Source of the DNA: Rickettsiales bacterium
GTDB lineage: Bacteria; Pseudomonadota; Alphaproteobacteria; Rickettsiales; Midichloriaceae
Assembly: GCA_023263785.1 (NCBI GenBank)
Contig: JALQUO010000001.1
Location: forward strand, 591,693-655,692
Length of the DNA stretch: 64,000 nt
Reading direction: 5' to 3'
Shown: one piece after another, positions 17,763-28,272 of the stretch
Position numbering within the stretch: the stretch's first letter is position 1
Layout: each line of letters opens with the position of its first letter
Translations under genes and position numbers: made by a program
Notes under the pieces: model-generated
Seen by the model: the letters and a program-made list of their open reading frames with translations, nothing else
The model's database searches: none
Told to the model about the DNA's origin: nothing

Positions 17763-20348
17763 ATGAAACAGTTAAATGCAACTGATCCACATGCCTCAGT
17801 TTACGTTGATGCATCAGCTGGAAGTGGAAAGACAAAGCTTTTAGTTGATAGGATAGTCAGGATGTTGCTGTATGGTGTTTCACCATCAAAAATCCTATGT
17901 ATAACTTTTACAAATGCTGCAGCAGAGGAGATGCATGAAAGACTTCAGAAGAAGTTATTATCATTTCTTACAATGGCAGAAGATGAGCTGCATGCTGAGC
18001 TTCTTACATTGAATGGATTTGTTCCTCAGGAAGTAATGATTCAGAAAGCAAGAAGCCTTTTTGCTCATTTTGTTAGTGATACCCCGAGGATACAAACTTT
18101 ACATGGTTTTTGCTCAAAGATATTGCAAAAAATGCACGTTATAAACCTTAGTGATAACATTAAAAATGATTCAACAAAGATAATTGATGATAAAGAAAAA
18201 AGTGACTTGCTTCATGAAAGCTTCAACGAAGTCATATTTGAAAGTTCTCTCATTGAAAAACACCTCAGGATACTGTTAACTAAATATGATATATCTTATC
18301 TTTTTGAATTAATCTGTGAATTTTGGACAGGTATCTCAAGTTCAAACAGTCAGCAATTTTTCGACATGTTCCAGATGCAAGAAGATGCAGCAGTGAAACT
18401 TTTGCATGAGAAAGTCAACATTTTCTTCAACACAGAAGAGATCCTATCAAAGGAAGAGATCATAGAAAGCTTCATAGGAAATTCAGATATGAATCTACTT
18501 GATGAGACAGTAGCAGCTCTTGAGCAATCAGATAATGTTACTTCTAAAACTGCAGCAAAGTCAATTAAAAAGTTTACCTCTAATCCAGATCAGAAATCTT
18601 TCTTTTTATATCTAAATACTCTTCTTACAAATGATTTCAAACCGAGGTCAAGATTGCCTCTCAGTGCAAGTGCGGCTAAAGATTTAGATCATATTAAGAG
18701 CTTTCTATTGGATGAACAAAAGAGGCTCTGTGATGCCATCGAACTTATTAACAGCTCTGCAGCAGCTGAGTTAAACAAGGCTTTTAGCATACTTGCTTGG
18801 TCTGTATTAAAAAAATTCAATAATAAGAAAAAACAGCAGAGTTTATTTGAATATTCAGATCTCATCAGACATACGACAGATCTCATACATCACAGTGATG
18901 ACAAGATGGCTTTGCTTTACTCAATAGATATGATGATCGACCACATAATGATCGATGAGGCTCAAGATCTCAGTGAGATGCAGTGGATGATGATTCAAAC
19001 CATTACTGATGAGTTCTTTGCAGGAGTTGGAATGTCAAGCGGACATAGAACAATCTTCATAGTTGGAGACTTCAAACAGGCAATCTTCGGATTCCAAGGA
19101 GCAGCCCCAAAGATATTTCAAGAGGTCAAGAGGTTCTACAGGGAAAAAGTTGTTGGAATAGGAAAAAAATGGCATGAAATACAGCTGGATACTTGCTACA
19201 GATGCGCTCCTGAGATCCTCTCCCTAGTTGATGCAGTTTGCAATTCAGATGAGGTGAGAGAGGCATTTAATTTACATGAAGAATCAATTATACATAGGTC
19301 AATTAGTGATCTTGGACATGGCGTGGTGAGGTTTCATCCTCTGTCATTCGAACCATCTGATGATAAACCAGAGAGACTCTCATGGCACCTCCCAACAGAG
19401 CAAACAAAATTGCCTGTAGAAAAGGATAGTACTTGGTTTGTAGCTCAAAACATAGTAGCAACCATCGATGAGTGGCTCAAGACTGAGAAGATAATCGGAC
19501 CAGACAGAAAGAAAATAGCACCACAAGACATTTTGATACTCCTCAGGAAGAGGTCTAAGCTCCAAGATCATCTCGTGAGGGCGTTGGATGATTTTTCAAT
19601 TCCTGTATCGAATCTAGCAGCTAAGGAGCTTGGGAATAGTATTGTGATATATGATTTTCTGGCGCTTCTGCAGTTCGTTCTTCAGCCACTCGATGATATG
19701 AATCTCATCGCACTGCTGAAATCCTCTCCATTTAGCTTGAATGATATAAGAATTATGGAATTAGCTATAGGGAGAGATGGTAGTATTTGGGATAGAGTGC
19801 AGAATATTCAGTTGCTACAGGAAATTTTGAATAAGGCAACACAACTTGATTTACAAACCTTCTTCCAATGGTATTTAGATGATGTTTATATAGATTCTAA
19901 TTCAGAAGTAATGAGGTTTATGGATCATGTCTTGCATTACTGTTCAGAAACTAACCGTACGTCATTTCAAGGTTTTATGGTGTGGTTACATGAGACTCTA
20001 AGTAAAAAACAGCAGAAAGTTTATGATAATAAATCCATCAGGATAACAACTGTACACTCAGCAAAAGGTCTTGAGGCACCAGTTGTAATACTTGCTGATG
20101 CTGCTTCTTCTGAAAGTTCATCTGTGACGAAATTCGCATATGAAGATGATATGTTTATTTTAAATACAAAGAATACAAGCAAAGCTGCCAAGGAGATGAT
20201 ATCAAGATGGAATGATAAGTCTGTTAAAGAAAACATGAGACTCCTCTATGTTGCAATGACAAGGCCGAAGTATGAACTGCATGTCTTTGGAAATAATAAG
20301 GATAAAACGAGCTGGTATACGATGATAAGAGATGCTGTCAGCCAGTAG
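17763..20348 (+). CDS. addA: AddA-like UvrD/Rep superfamily helicase, lacking the nuclease domain
   Basis: About 861 residues from ATG 17763. An in-frame TTG at 17739 is a less likely start. Walker A is DASAGSGKT near residue 16-24. Other SF1A motifs are ITFTNAAAEEMHERL, QTLHGFCSKIL, Walker B MIDEAQDLSEMQW, the FIVGDFKQAIFGFQGA motif, LDTCYRCAPEI, TTVHSAKGLEAPVV and the last motif LYVAMTRPKYELHVFG. The early LHGFCSKIL and EAQDLS forms match alphaproteobacterial AddA (double-strand break repair). The protein stops right after motif VI, whereas AddA normally continues into a RecB-type nuclease of some 250 residues. No addB is adjacent. Confidence 0.82.
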   Translation: MKQLNATDPHASVYVDASAGSGKTKLLVDRIVRMLLYGVSPSKILCITFTNAAAEEMHERLQKKLLSFLTMAEDELHAELLTLNGFVPQEVMIQKARSLFAHFVSDTPRIQTLHGFCSKILQKMHVINLSDNIKNDSTKIIDDKEKSDLLHESFNEVIFESSLIEKHLRILLTKYDISYLFELICEFWTGISSSNSQQFFDMFQMQEDAAVKLLHEKVNIFFNTEEILSKEEIIESFIGNSDMNLLDETVAALEQSDNVTSKTAAKSIKKFTSNPDQKSFFLYLNTLLTNDFKPRSRLPLSASAAKDLDHIKSFLLDEQKRLCDAIELINSSAAAELNKAFSILAWSVLKKFNNKKKQQSLFEYSDLIRHTTDLIHHSDDKMALLYSIDMMIDHIMIDEAQDLSEMQWMMIQTITDEFFAGVGMSSGHRTIFIVGDFKQAIFGFQGAAPKIFQEVKRFYREKVVGIGKKWHEIQLDTCYRCAPEILSLVDAVCNSDEVREAFNLHEESIIHRSISDLGHGVVRFHPLSFEPSDDKPERLSWHLPTEQTKLPVEKDSTWFVAQNIVATIDEWLKTEKIIGPDRKKIAPQDILILLRKRSKLQDHLVRALDDFSIPVSNLAAKELGNSIVIYDFLALLQFVLQPLDDMNLIALLKSSPFSLNDIRIMELAIGRDGSIWDRVQNIQLLQEILNKATQLDLQTFFQWYLDDVYIDSNSEVMRFMDHVLHYCSETNRTSFQGFMVWLHETLSKKQQKVYDNKSIRITTVHSAKGLEAPVVILADAASSESSSVTKFAYEDDMFILNTKNTSKAAKEMISRWNDKSVKENMRLLYVAMTRPKYELHVFGNNKDKTSWYTMIRDAVSQ

Positions 20349-20769
20349 ATCTAATTCCAACAAAAGACCACCTCTTTGTTTTTTTATGCTCTATATGTGA
20401 GCAATTTTTACACTTATATGTTTTTACTATCTTCTCTGATCTGATAAAGATATACCATTGAATGAGCGAGAATTTCATGACATTAGATGAGATTGATATG
20501 TCATCTGTTCTGAGTCTCATCCAACTCTCTCCACATGCTTTACATTTATGATTTAGGTACTTGTATGTATATACGGACACACTAAATAATGCGGTCGTAA
20601 TCACAAAGAATCCAATTGTGATCAGGAACCAATGTAGACTTAGGACATCAATCGCCTCTCTCAAGAAGCCTCTCTCGAGAATGGTTGTCATCATCAGCAT
20701 CGTGAGAGGTGCTGCAATTTTTATCCTATCCTTAATGCTTTTCTCTAAAGCCTCTCCTGAGATAATCAT
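20338..20769 (-). CDS. Hypothetical membrane protein with Cys-pair (zinc-ribbon-like) C-terminus
   Basis: 143 residues, not recognised. One clear membrane span (about 46-70, WFLITIGFFVITTALFSVSV) and a weaker one before it. The C-terminal half has two Cys pairs, CKAC and CKNC, about 45 residues apart, as in a zinc ribbon. The ATG overlaps the sucB stop by one base (TAATG), so it is likely translated as the third gene of the sucA-sucB transcript. Its 3' end overlaps convergent addA by 11 bases. No function can be assigned. Confidence 0.6.
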   Translation of the reverse strand: MIISGEALEKSIKDRIKIAAPLTMLMMTTILERGFLREAIDVLSLHWFLITIGFFVITTALFSVSVYTYKYLNHKCKACGESWMRLRTDDISISSNVMKFSLIQWYIFIRSEKIVKTYKCKNCSHIEHKKTKRWSFVGIRSTG

Positions 20770-21968
20770 TATATTTCAATTAACATTTTTACTGGTTTTT
20801 CTACAAGCTGCTTAACTTTTACGAGGAACTGTACAGCTTCCTTCCCATCTATGATTCTGTGGTCATATGACAAAGCAATGTACATCATAGGACGCAATGC
20901 TATTTCACCACCAGGGAGTCCTACAGGTCTTTGAACTATATTATGCATCCCAAGTATTCCTGACTGAGGGGGATTGATGATTGGAGTTGAGAGGAGCGAT
21001 CCATATGTTCCACCATTTGTTATTGTAAAGGTACCGCCTGTCATGTCATTCATTGTTAGTTTACCATCGCGCGCTCTCTTGCCAAGATTTGCAATGCCTT
21101 TCTCTATATCTGCAAGAGATAATGAATCTGCATCACGTAGGACTGGAACAACAAGTCCGCTATCGGTTCCAACAGCAATCCCTATGTCATAGAAGTTTTT
21201 ATAAACAATATCATCACCATCTATCTCTGCATTGACGGCAGGGAATTCCTTAAGAGCTGTGACAACTGCCTTTACAAAAAATGACATGAAGCCAAGTTTA
21301 ACATTATGTTTCTTCTGGAACTCCTCCTGATTCTCACTTCTTAACTTCATTACTTCATGCATGTCAATCTCATTGAATGTTGTGAGAATTGCTGCTGTGT
21401 TCTGAACGTCCTTCAGGCGCTTTGCAATTGTTTGACGAAGTCTGGACATCTTGACTCGTGTTTCTCTACCTTCCTGATTTTTATGAACATTCTGAGTGTT
21501 TTGAGGGACATCTACCTTTGGAGTTTGAACCGCTTTGACTGCATCTTCCTTGGTTATTCTTCCATCTTTTCCTGTTCCAATGACATCAGCTGTTTTGACA
21601 TTATTGGAATCAAGGATGACTTGTGCTGCAGGTGATGGGTAATTTTTAGTTGTTTGTTGAGATGTTTCCTGAGATGTTTTTTCTGCTACAGGTTGCTGCG
21701 CTGTTGGTGCAGCAGCTGGAGCTGCAACACTTGTATCGATTGATCCTAAGATGGCACCGATTTCAACTGTTGAACCTGTCTGGGAGATTATTTCCGCTAA
21801 CTGACCTCCCTCTGGTGCAACCACCTCAAGAGTTACCTTATCTGTTTCTAATTCAACTACTACCTCATCTTTTGATACAAACTCTCCATTGTTTTTATAC
21901 CACTTTGCAACTGTTGCTTCTGTGACTGATTCACCGAGTGCAGGGACTATAATTTGGACTTTTGACAT
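20769..21968 (-). CDS. sucB: Dihydrolipoyllysine succinyltransferase, E2 of 2-oxoglutarate dehydrogenase
   Basis: 399 residues in the standard E2 order. The lipoyl domain spans 1-75 with the lipoylated lysine in ETDKVTLE (K44). An Ala/Pro/Gln-rich linker follows, then the peripheral subunit-binding domain ([13 protein letters not shown] to RITKEDAV, about 111-145), and the catalytic domain with the active-site [12 protein letters not shown] near the C-terminus. SucB transfers succinyl groups to CoA in the TCA cycle. It lies 9 bases downstream of sucA. A single lipoyl domain is normal for SucB. Confidence 0.97.
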   Translation of the reverse strand: MSKVQIIVPALGESVTEATVAKWYKNNGEFVSKDEVVVELETDKVTLEVVAPEGGQLAEIISQTGSTVEIGAILGSIDTSVAAPAAAPTAQQPVAEKTSQETSQQTTKNYPSPAAQVILDSNNVKTADVIGTGKDGRITKEDAVKAVQTPKVDVPQNTQNVHKNQEGRETRVKMSRLRQTIAKRLKDVQNTAAILTTFNEIDMHEVMKLRSENQEEFQKKHNVKLGFMSFFVKAVVTALKEFPAVNAEIDGDDIVYKNFYDIGIAVGTDSGLVVPVLRDADSLSLADIEKGIANLGKRARDGKLTMNDMTGGTFTITNGGTYGSLLSTPIINPPQSGILGMHNIVQRPVGLPGGEIALRPMMYIALSYDHRIIDGKEAVQFLVKVKQLVEKPVKMLIEI

Positions 21969-21977
21969 ACTTCTTAT

Positions 21978-24740
21978 TTAAATTGCATTGTTTAATAATT
22001 TTTCTAACTCAGATTGATGTAGGTTTGCGAAGCCAACTGCAGGGCTTGCTGACCTTTGTCTTCCTGCATATTTTAAGTCTTTTACACCAAGTTTTTCGAA
22101 TATTGGTTTCACAAATGAGAATGCTCCCATGTTTTCTGGCTCTTCTTGACACCATACAATTTCAGCGCCTCCAGAGACTATTTTAGAGACCTCTGCTGCA
22201 GGGAATGGATAGAGCTGCTCGAGTCTTACTATGCTTACTTCTGCTGCGTTTTTAGTCTCTCTGTGCTCAATCAAGTCATAGTAGACTTTACCACTACAGA
22301 AGATTATTTTCTTTGCTCCTTGTAGATTGCTTTCTGTTATAACTGGTCTAAAGGATGTAACCTCCGACATTTCATTTAGGCTTGACACAGCCATCTTATG
22401 TCTCAGGAGTGATTTCGGACTCATGATGATGAGTGGTTTCTTGCTATCTTGCATTACCTGTCTTCTAAGAACATGGAAGAGAGATGCTGGTGTTGTGCAA
22501 TTGCAAACCTGCATATTATTTTGTGCACAGAGTTGCAGGAATCTCTCGAGTCTTGCAGAACTGTGTTCTGGCCCTTGTCCTTCATAGCCGTGAGGTAGCA
22601 GCATTACTAAGTTGTTGATGATTCCCCATTTGCTCTCTGCAGATGCTATATACTGATCTATGACTATCTGTGCGCCGTTTGCAAAATCACCAAACTGAGC
22701 TTCCCAAATAGTTAGGTTTTTAGGGTTAGACATCGCATACCCATATTCATATCCAAGGACTGCAAACTCAGATAATAAGCTATTTTCTATAAAAAACTTG
22801 CCTTTTTGCTGAGGATCCAGATTATTTAAATTTATGTATTTTGTACCATTGATTTGATCTGTTAGGACTGCATGTCTATGAGAGAATGTACCTCTCTCTA
22901 CATCTTCTCCTGTGAACCTTATGTTGATCCCATCTGAGAGGATGCTTGCAAATGCAATTGCTTCACCTGTTCCCCAGTCAAGTCCTTCACCGCTCTCCAT
23001 CATTTTTTTACGTGCTTCGAACTGCCTACCAATCTTGCTATTTAAATTGAAATCTTTAGGAACAGTTGAGAGTTTTAGACCAAGTGCTCTTAGAGTCTCA
23101 AGAGGTACTCCTGTGTTAGCAGTTTGGATTTCTGTGATGTCTATATCTCCTAACTTTGAAATTCCTATGTCATCTTGTCCTGTGTGCAGAGCGTAGATCT
23201 TTTTCTCAACAGCGATATGTCTTTGCATTGATTCATCTGATGCATGGTTTTCATAAGGTATCTCACCAGCTACTATCTTCTTAGCCAACTCGAATTCACT
23301 ATCCATGAAATTTAGATAGTCCTTAGACATCTCATCAGGATTTATTTCATTGTTGAGCTTCTGAACTTTTTCTGCATATAAGTCTACTCCATCTTTGAAT
23401 TCTTTTGAGTGGATTTTAGAATACATTGTTGGCTGTGTAAACATTGGCTCATCACCCTCATTGTGTCCGTATTTTCTGTGACAAACCAAATCAATAACTA
23501 TATCTTTTTTGAAGTGATTCTTATATTCAAATGCAAGTCTTACAGCATATACTACTGCTTCTGGATCATTTCCATTCACATGTATTACTGGCATGTCAAA
23601 GCCTTTAGCAACATCACTACAATACCTTGTGCTTCTATCTTGAGCTGGATCTGTTGTGAATCCGATTTGGTTGTTGATAATTAGATGTATTACACCTCCA
23701 ACGTCATAGGCATTTAGCTTTGTCATTGCTAATGATTCCATAACTATTCCCTGTCCAGAAAATGATGCATCTCCATGGATTAGAATTGGGATGACTTTGT
23801 CTTGATCTTGCTTCAGATCCTGCTTAGCTTTGGCAGCACCCATCAAGATTGAATTGATACTTTCAAGATGAGATGGATTGTATGCTAGAGATATATGGAC
23901 TTTTTTGCCATCAACCTCAACATCATGATCATATCCTAGATGGTACTTCACATCGCCTACAAAGCTAGGTAATTCTGAACCAGGTGCATATCCCATAAAT
24001 CCTGCAAAAAGGTTGCTATGTGGTTTATGAAGGACCTGGACAAGAGTACTGAGTCTACCTCGGTGTGCCATTCCTATCATCATCTCATCTGTTCCATTTG
24101 ATGCACATAGTCTAACTATCTCCTGGAGAGCAAGTATTGCTGTCTCACCACCTTCAACTGAGAATCTCTTTGCCCCTAAGAACTTTGTATGTAAATAGTT
24201 TTCAAAGAGCTTGGTACGCATCAAAATCTGTAGGAACCATTCTCTATCATCGTTATCAAAGAGAGCATCTATTTTCCAAGCATTTTCTTCAACCTTTTGA
24301 TACAGCCATCCTTTTTCATCAGGATCATCAAGATGCTCAAATTCAAACCCAATTGTTCTGCTGTATGTTTTTTTCAAAATTGCCTCAAGCTCACCTATAG
24401 GCATCTCACAAAAGTTTGATTTCTCTGACACATCAATAATGTCAAGTAAATTACTTGTATTTAATTTATAATTTGACTCCGTCTTCTGATTATTGAGAGG
24501 ATTTAAGTGAGCAGTAACATGTCCGTATTGCCTGTAGTAGAACAACAGATTATACCCAAGTAAATTACTTGTGTTTAGATTAACATTAGAATCAACTTTA
24601 TTTGTGGCTGCTTGATATCCATTATTTAATGATTTAAAGTATCCTTGCCATGAACTATCAACACTACTGGGATCACAAAGATATTTTGAATATAGTTCTT
24701 CGAGGAATGTAGTACTTAAGACTGATAAGTTATTATTCAT
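21978..24740 (-). CDS. sucA: 2-oxoglutarate dehydrogenase E1 component
   Basis: About 920 residues from ATG 24740 (MNNNLSVLSTTFLEELYSKY). An upstream in-frame start at 24773 adds an unconserved basic stretch. Thiamine-diphosphate E1 features are GMAHRGRLSTLVQVLHKP, HGDASFSGQG, INNQIGFTTDP, CHRKYGHNEGDEP and LPHGYEGQGPEHSSARLERF. It decarboxylates 2-oxoglutarate and passes succinyl to SucB. The N-terminal region contains two copies of a short palindrome-encoded peptide, LNTSNLLG (about residue 57) and LNTSNLLD (about 95), flanking the conserved RQYGHVTAHLNPL block. They look like in-frame repeat insertions. Confidence 0.97.
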   Translation of the reverse strand: MNNNLSVLSTTFLEELYSKYLCDPSSVDSSWQGYFKSLNNGYQAATNKVDSNVNLNTSNLLGYNLLFYYRQYGHVTAHLNPLNNQKTESNYKLNTSNLLDIIDVSEKSNFCEMPIGELEAILKKTYSRTIGFEFEHLDDPDEKGWLYQKVEENAWKIDALFDNDDREWFLQILMRTKLFENYLHTKFLGAKRFSVEGGETAILALQEIVRLCASNGTDEMMIGMAHRGRLSTLVQVLHKPHSNLFAGFMGYAPGSELPSFVGDVKYHLGYDHDVEVDGKKVHISLAYNPSHLESINSILMGAAKAKQDLKQDQDKVIPILIHGDASFSGQGIVMESLAMTKLNAYDVGGVIHLIINNQIGFTTDPAQDRSTRYCSDVAKGFDMPVIHVNGNDPEAVVYAVRLAFEYKNHFKKDIVIDLVCHRKYGHNEGDEPMFTQPTMYSKIHSKEFKDGVDLYAEKVQKLNNEINPDEMSKDYLNFMDSEFELAKKIVAGEIPYENHASDESMQRHIAVEKKIYALHTGQDDIGISKLGDIDITEIQTANTGVPLETLRALGLKLSTVPKDFNLNSKIGRQFEARKKMMESGEGLDWGTGEAIAFASILSDGINIRFTGEDVERGTFSHRHAVLTDQINGTKYINLNNLDPQQKGKFFIENSLLSEFAVLGYEYGYAMSNPKNLTIWEAQFGDFANGAQIVIDQYIASAESKWGIINNLVMLLPHGYEGQGPEHSSARLERFLQLCAQNNMQVCNCTTPASLFHVLRRQVMQDSKKPLIIMSPKSLLRHKMAVSSLNEMSEVTSFRPVITESNLQGAKKIIFCSGKVYYDLIEHRETKNAAEVSIVRLEQLYPFPAAEVSKIVSGGAEIVWCQEEPENMGAFSFVKPIFEKLGVKDLKYAGRQRSASPAVGFANLHQSELEKLLNNAI
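24443..24457 (-). repeat. Palindromic repeat copy 1, inside sucA
   Basis: CAAGTAAATTACTTG is a perfect 7-bp inverted repeat around one base. It encodes part of LNTSNLLD in sucA. The same core occurs at 24557, 50134, 52579 and 52646 with at most two changes per 15 bases. Confidence 0.65.
24557..24571 (-). repeat. Palindromic repeat copy 2, inside sucA
   Basis: An identical CAAGTAAATTACTTG, 114 bases upstream in the sucA sense from copy 1 and in the same reading frame, encoding part of LNTSNLLG. The bases outside the core differ from copy 1 but resemble the flanks of the intergenic copy at 52579 (GGGTAT versus GTGTAT). Confidence 0.65.
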
Positions 24741-24989
24741 TTTAACTTTTTTATGTTTGCAAGTAATCTGCATAATCTTGAATAAAATTGCAACTATTTT
24801 ATTAAAAAAATTTTTTATAAATTATGTTTTATATAGAAATGCCAATCCCAGGGTGGTATTATTCTGAAAACAAAAAACCTATCCTAGAAAATAGTTGCCT
24901 TGCTGAAACAAATTTTTAACAAACAAATGTTAGACGCAAAGCATTATAAGATAAATTTTTTTATTTAATTTTCATTAATTTTAGATTGT

Positions 24990-26717
24990 ATGCAACAGAT
25001 GAATCCTGCGATGTTCAAACAACCAGACACACCTCTTAAAGAAGGACTACTAGCATGTAAAGTAATGCTGAAGTATGTTTTGTTCTTCGGATGTATGATT
25101 AATTTGCTATTGCTGGCGACGCCGATATACTCAATGCAAGTGCTCGATAGGGTTCTTTCAAGTGGTAATCTTGATACATTGCTTATGTTGACGTTAGTAA
25201 TAATCTTGGCCCTTATATTACTTGGTTTTATACAGGGTGCTAGAGCCTTTGCAATGAATAGAATGGGAAATTGGTTTGAAAAGAAACTTTCTGAAACAGT
25301 TTTTGCAAGTTCAGTTAATTCATCTCTGGTTTCTAAAGGGAATGCTAATAGCCAGCAGATGCGTGACCTACAGACAATTAAAACCTATATTACAAGCCCT
25401 GGATTGATAGCTATAATGGATCTTCCTTGGGCTCTAATATTCCTTGTAGTGTTGTTTATGTTACACTCTGCAATGGGCTTCTTGACAATAATTGGTGGTG
25501 TGATGCTGATCGTAGTTGGTCTCATTGCTGATAGAGCAACAAAGCCACTTCTTGACTCAAACAATGATAATTTTGTTAAGAGTATGAGATATGTCGAACA
25601 ATCAGCTAGAAATGCTGAAGTAGTAAAAGTCATGGGGATGCTGGATAATGTTATATATTCTTGGCAGAAACTCAACAAAAAAGTTCAATCAACTCAATCT
25701 CTAACAGTTGAGAGGCAGGCCGTCTTTACAGAGGTAACAAAGTTAGTCAGAACTGTCATACAGATATCTGTTACAGGCATTGGTGCTTATCTATGTATAA
25801 ACGAGCCAGGGCAATTCTCATCTGGTGCAATTATCGCAAGTTCATCTCTCGTTGGTAGAGCTTTATCTCCATTTGAAGTAGCAATAAACTCATTGAAGGG
25901 ATATATCAACTGTAAGAAATCATATGATAGACTCAATAGTTCATTTGTTGTTGGAGGGCAAACTGATGCGAATATGTCATTACCAGAGCCAGAGGGTAGG
26001 ATGGAAGTTGAAAATCTTTACTTTGCTGCTCCTGGTATGCAAAAGCACATATTGAAAGGTATTACTTTTAATTTGAATCCTGGTGAAACTCTTGTGATAG
26101 TTGGCCCAAGTGCATCAGGTAAGACAACTCTCGCAAAGGTCTTAGTTGGATGTTATGAACCATCGATCGGTTCTGTCAGGATAGATGGTGCAAGCCTTAA
26201 GGATTGGAAACCAACTGAGCTCGGGAAATATGTAGGATATCTTCCACAGGATGTTGAGTTATTCAGTGGTTCAGTAAGAGAAAACATAGCCCGCATGGAT
26301 ATGAATGCTGATCCTGAGGCAGTTGTGATGGCAGCACAGCTATCTGGGATTCATGAGATGATTTTACAGCTCCCTAAAGCATATGATACAGAAATAGGTC
26401 CAGATGGATCTGTTCTATCTGGTGGGCAGAAGCAAAGAGTTGGTCTTGCTAGAGCATTCTTCGGGAATCCTAAGTTACTGGTACTAGATGAGCCAAACGC
26501 TAGCCTTGATGCAACAGGTGAACAGGCCCTCGCATCAGCAATAGAGTTTGCTAAGGATGAGAAAATTACAACAATTCTGATATCTCATCGCCCATCAATT
26601 CTAAATCTTGCCGATAAAATAATGGTTGTAAAAGATGGTGTGATGGTTGCATTTGGTGCAAAGAATGAACTCATTGGACAAGTTCAAAAATTAATGACAG
26701 GAACAACAACGGTATAA
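24990..26717 (+). CDS. Type I secretion ABC transporter (PrtD/AprD-type permease-ATPase)
   Basis: A 575-residue half-transporter. Membrane spans occupy about residues 25-310, starting with MLKYVLFFGCMINLLLL and the family-typical PIYSMQVLDRVLSSGN. The ATPase has Walker A GPSASGKTT (about 372-380), signature LSGGQKQR (about 477) and Walker B LLVLDEPNASLD (about 497). It energises one-step export of protein substrates through the envelope with an adaptor and TolC. There is no N-terminal C39-like domain, as in PrtD. The adaptor follows 121 bases downstream. The 216 bases before it hold no visible gene. No RTX-type substrate or tolC is in the window. Confidence 0.92.
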   Translation: MQQMNPAMFKQPDTPLKEGLLACKVMLKYVLFFGCMINLLLLATPIYSMQVLDRVLSSGNLDTLLMLTLVIILALILLGFIQGARAFAMNRMGNWFEKKLSETVFASSVNSSLVSKGNANSQQMRDLQTIKTYITSPGLIAIMDLPWALIFLVVLFMLHSAMGFLTIIGGVMLIVVGLIADRATKPLLDSNNDNFVKSMRYVEQSARNAEVVKVMGMLDNVIYSWQKLNKKVQSTQSLTVERQAVFTEVTKLVRTVIQISVTGIGAYLCINEPGQFSSGAIIASSSLVGRALSPFEVAINSLKGYINCKKSYDRLNSSFVVGGQTDANMSLPEPEGRMEVENLYFAAPGMQKHILKGITFNLNPGETLVIVGPSASGKTTLAKVLVGCYEPSIGSVRIDGASLKDWKPTELGKYVGYLPQDVELFSGSVRENIARMDMNADPEAVVMAAQLSGIHEMILQLPKAYDTEIGPDGSVLSGGQKQRVGLARAFFGNPKLLVLDEPNASLDATGEQALASAIEFAKDEKITTILISHRPSILNLADKIMVVKDGVMVAFGAKNELIGQVQKLMTGTTTV

Positions 26718-26838
26718 TTTATAGTTATGATGACATTTTTTTCAGTTTTAGTACAAATCCTAATGATCAACTTAGTTTTAGAATTTGTACCAGCATTCAA
26801 ACAAGTGAGAATTTAAATTTTAAAATAGAGATTAATAT

Positions 26839-28272
26839 ATGACTAAGGAAAAAAAAGATGAAGGCTTTGCAAAACTTCCTACAATGAAAGAAGTTAAGGA
26901 TTTTATGCAATCTCTAAAGGCTTTCTTGTTTGCAACATCTATTGAAAAATCACAGTATTTCTTGCATGTTAAGGGCGATCTTAAGAAGGAGGCCTCTAAG
27001 CCAGTTAAGTTCGCTATAGGGGTGGTCTTTTCTGCTGTATTCTTCTTTGTCATATGGGGTGGATTAGCTCCGTTGGACAGCGCTATAATGGCACAAGGAA
27101 GTGTTGTACTGAGTGGTAATAGACAGGTTATACAACATGATAGCGGTGGTATTATCAAAGCAATCCTTGTGAAAGATGGTGATACTGTGAGTGCAAATCA
27201 ACCACTCATAGAGCTAAATCCTACTCAGGCAGCTGCGAGTGTGAATATTAGCTTATCTCAGCTGAGGACATCCCTTGCAATTGAGAGAAGGCTTCTTGCT
27301 GAAGAGAGTGGATTTGATTCAATGGATTTCACCAGTGAATATCTTGATCCAAATGATCAGGAGGTCCAGAGACTAATCGCAAACCAAAACCAACTGTTTA
27401 GTCTTAGAAAAGCAATGCTCCAAGGAAAGCTTGATTCTATAAATAAACAAATTGAACAGCTACAAGAAAAAATGATTGGTGAGAAAGGGCAGCTTAAGTC
27501 AGTGCAATCACAGCTATCAACTGCAAGAGCAAATGCTGCTGATGCTGAGAAACTTTTCAAAACCGGTGCTGTGAATAAATTATATTTAATGCAAAACCAA
27601 AATGAGGTTCAGCGACTTGAAGGTAGTGAGTCACAGGTTAAGGCAAGCATCGCAGTTACTGAACAAAGTATCATTGAGGCTCAAATACAACTTCTAAATT
27701 CAAAGAATGAGTTCATGCATAGAATTGAGGAGGAGTACAAGCAAAACCATGTGATGTTGCTTGAGTCTGAGCAGAAGTATCTGCATGCTAAGGAGATGCT
27801 TGATCGAACAATCATAAGATCTCCTGTTGATGGAGTAATATCTTCAACGTCATATCATACGATTGGTGGTGTGATATCTCCTGGTATGAAGATTATGGAG
27901 ATAACTCCGCAGAATGATGATTTAATTATTGATGCATTTGTTTCGCCTAACGAAGTAAATAGTCTTAGAGTTGGAATTCCTGTGAAGATACAGCTGAATC
28001 CTTATAAGCAAAGACTTGTTCCAAGAATTGATGGAGAGGTAATATACGTGTCTGCCAACACAATCGTCCATGAGCAAGGAGCAGCTAAGAATGAGTTTTT
28101 CCTTGTAAAAATCAAGATCAATCACAAAGCTATAGCTAGCCTGAATACTGATGTGAAACTATATCCGGGAATGCCAGTGACTGTCTTTATAATCCGTGGT
28201 ACGAGGACTTTCTTACAGTATATGCTGTCTCCAATAATAGATAGCTTCCACAAGGCTTTCAAAGAGGTTTAA
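26839..28272 (+). CDS. Type I secretion membrane-fusion adaptor (HlyD/PrtE family)
   Basis: 477 residues. A cytoplasmic N-terminus of about 55 residues is followed by one membrane span (FAIGVVFSAVFFFVIWGGLAPLD), then the barrel-sandwich half IIKAILVKDGDTVSANQPLIEL. A long coiled-coil covers about 130-310, and the return half-motif is RSPVDGVISS plus IGGVISPGMKIMEI. This layout is diagnostic for HlyD-type adaptors that bridge the inner-membrane ABC exporter and TolC. It pairs with the preceding ABC gene. Its 3' end overlaps convergent feoB by 14 bases. Confidence 0.92.
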   Translation: MTKEKKDEGFAKLPTMKEVKDFMQSLKAFLFATSIEKSQYFLHVKGDLKKEASKPVKFAIGVVFSAVFFFVIWGGLAPLDSAIMAQGSVVLSGNRQVIQHDSGGIIKAILVKDGDTVSANQPLIELNPTQAAASVNISLSQLRTSLAIERRLLAEESGFDSMDFTSEYLDPNDQEVQRLIANQNQLFSLRKAMLQGKLDSINKQIEQLQEKMIGEKGQLKSVQSQLSTARANAADAEKLFKTGAVNKLYLMQNQNEVQRLEGSESQVKASIAVTEQSIIEAQIQLLNSKNEFMHRIEEEYKQNHVMLLESEQKYLHAKEMLDRTIIRSPVDGVISSTSYHTIGGVISPGMKIMEITPQNDDLIIDAFVSPNEVNSLRVGIPVKIQLNPYKQRLVPRIDGEVIYVSANTIVHEQGAAKNEFFLVKIKINHKAIASLNTDVKLYPGMPVTVFIIRGTRTFLQYMLSPIIDSFHKAFKEV

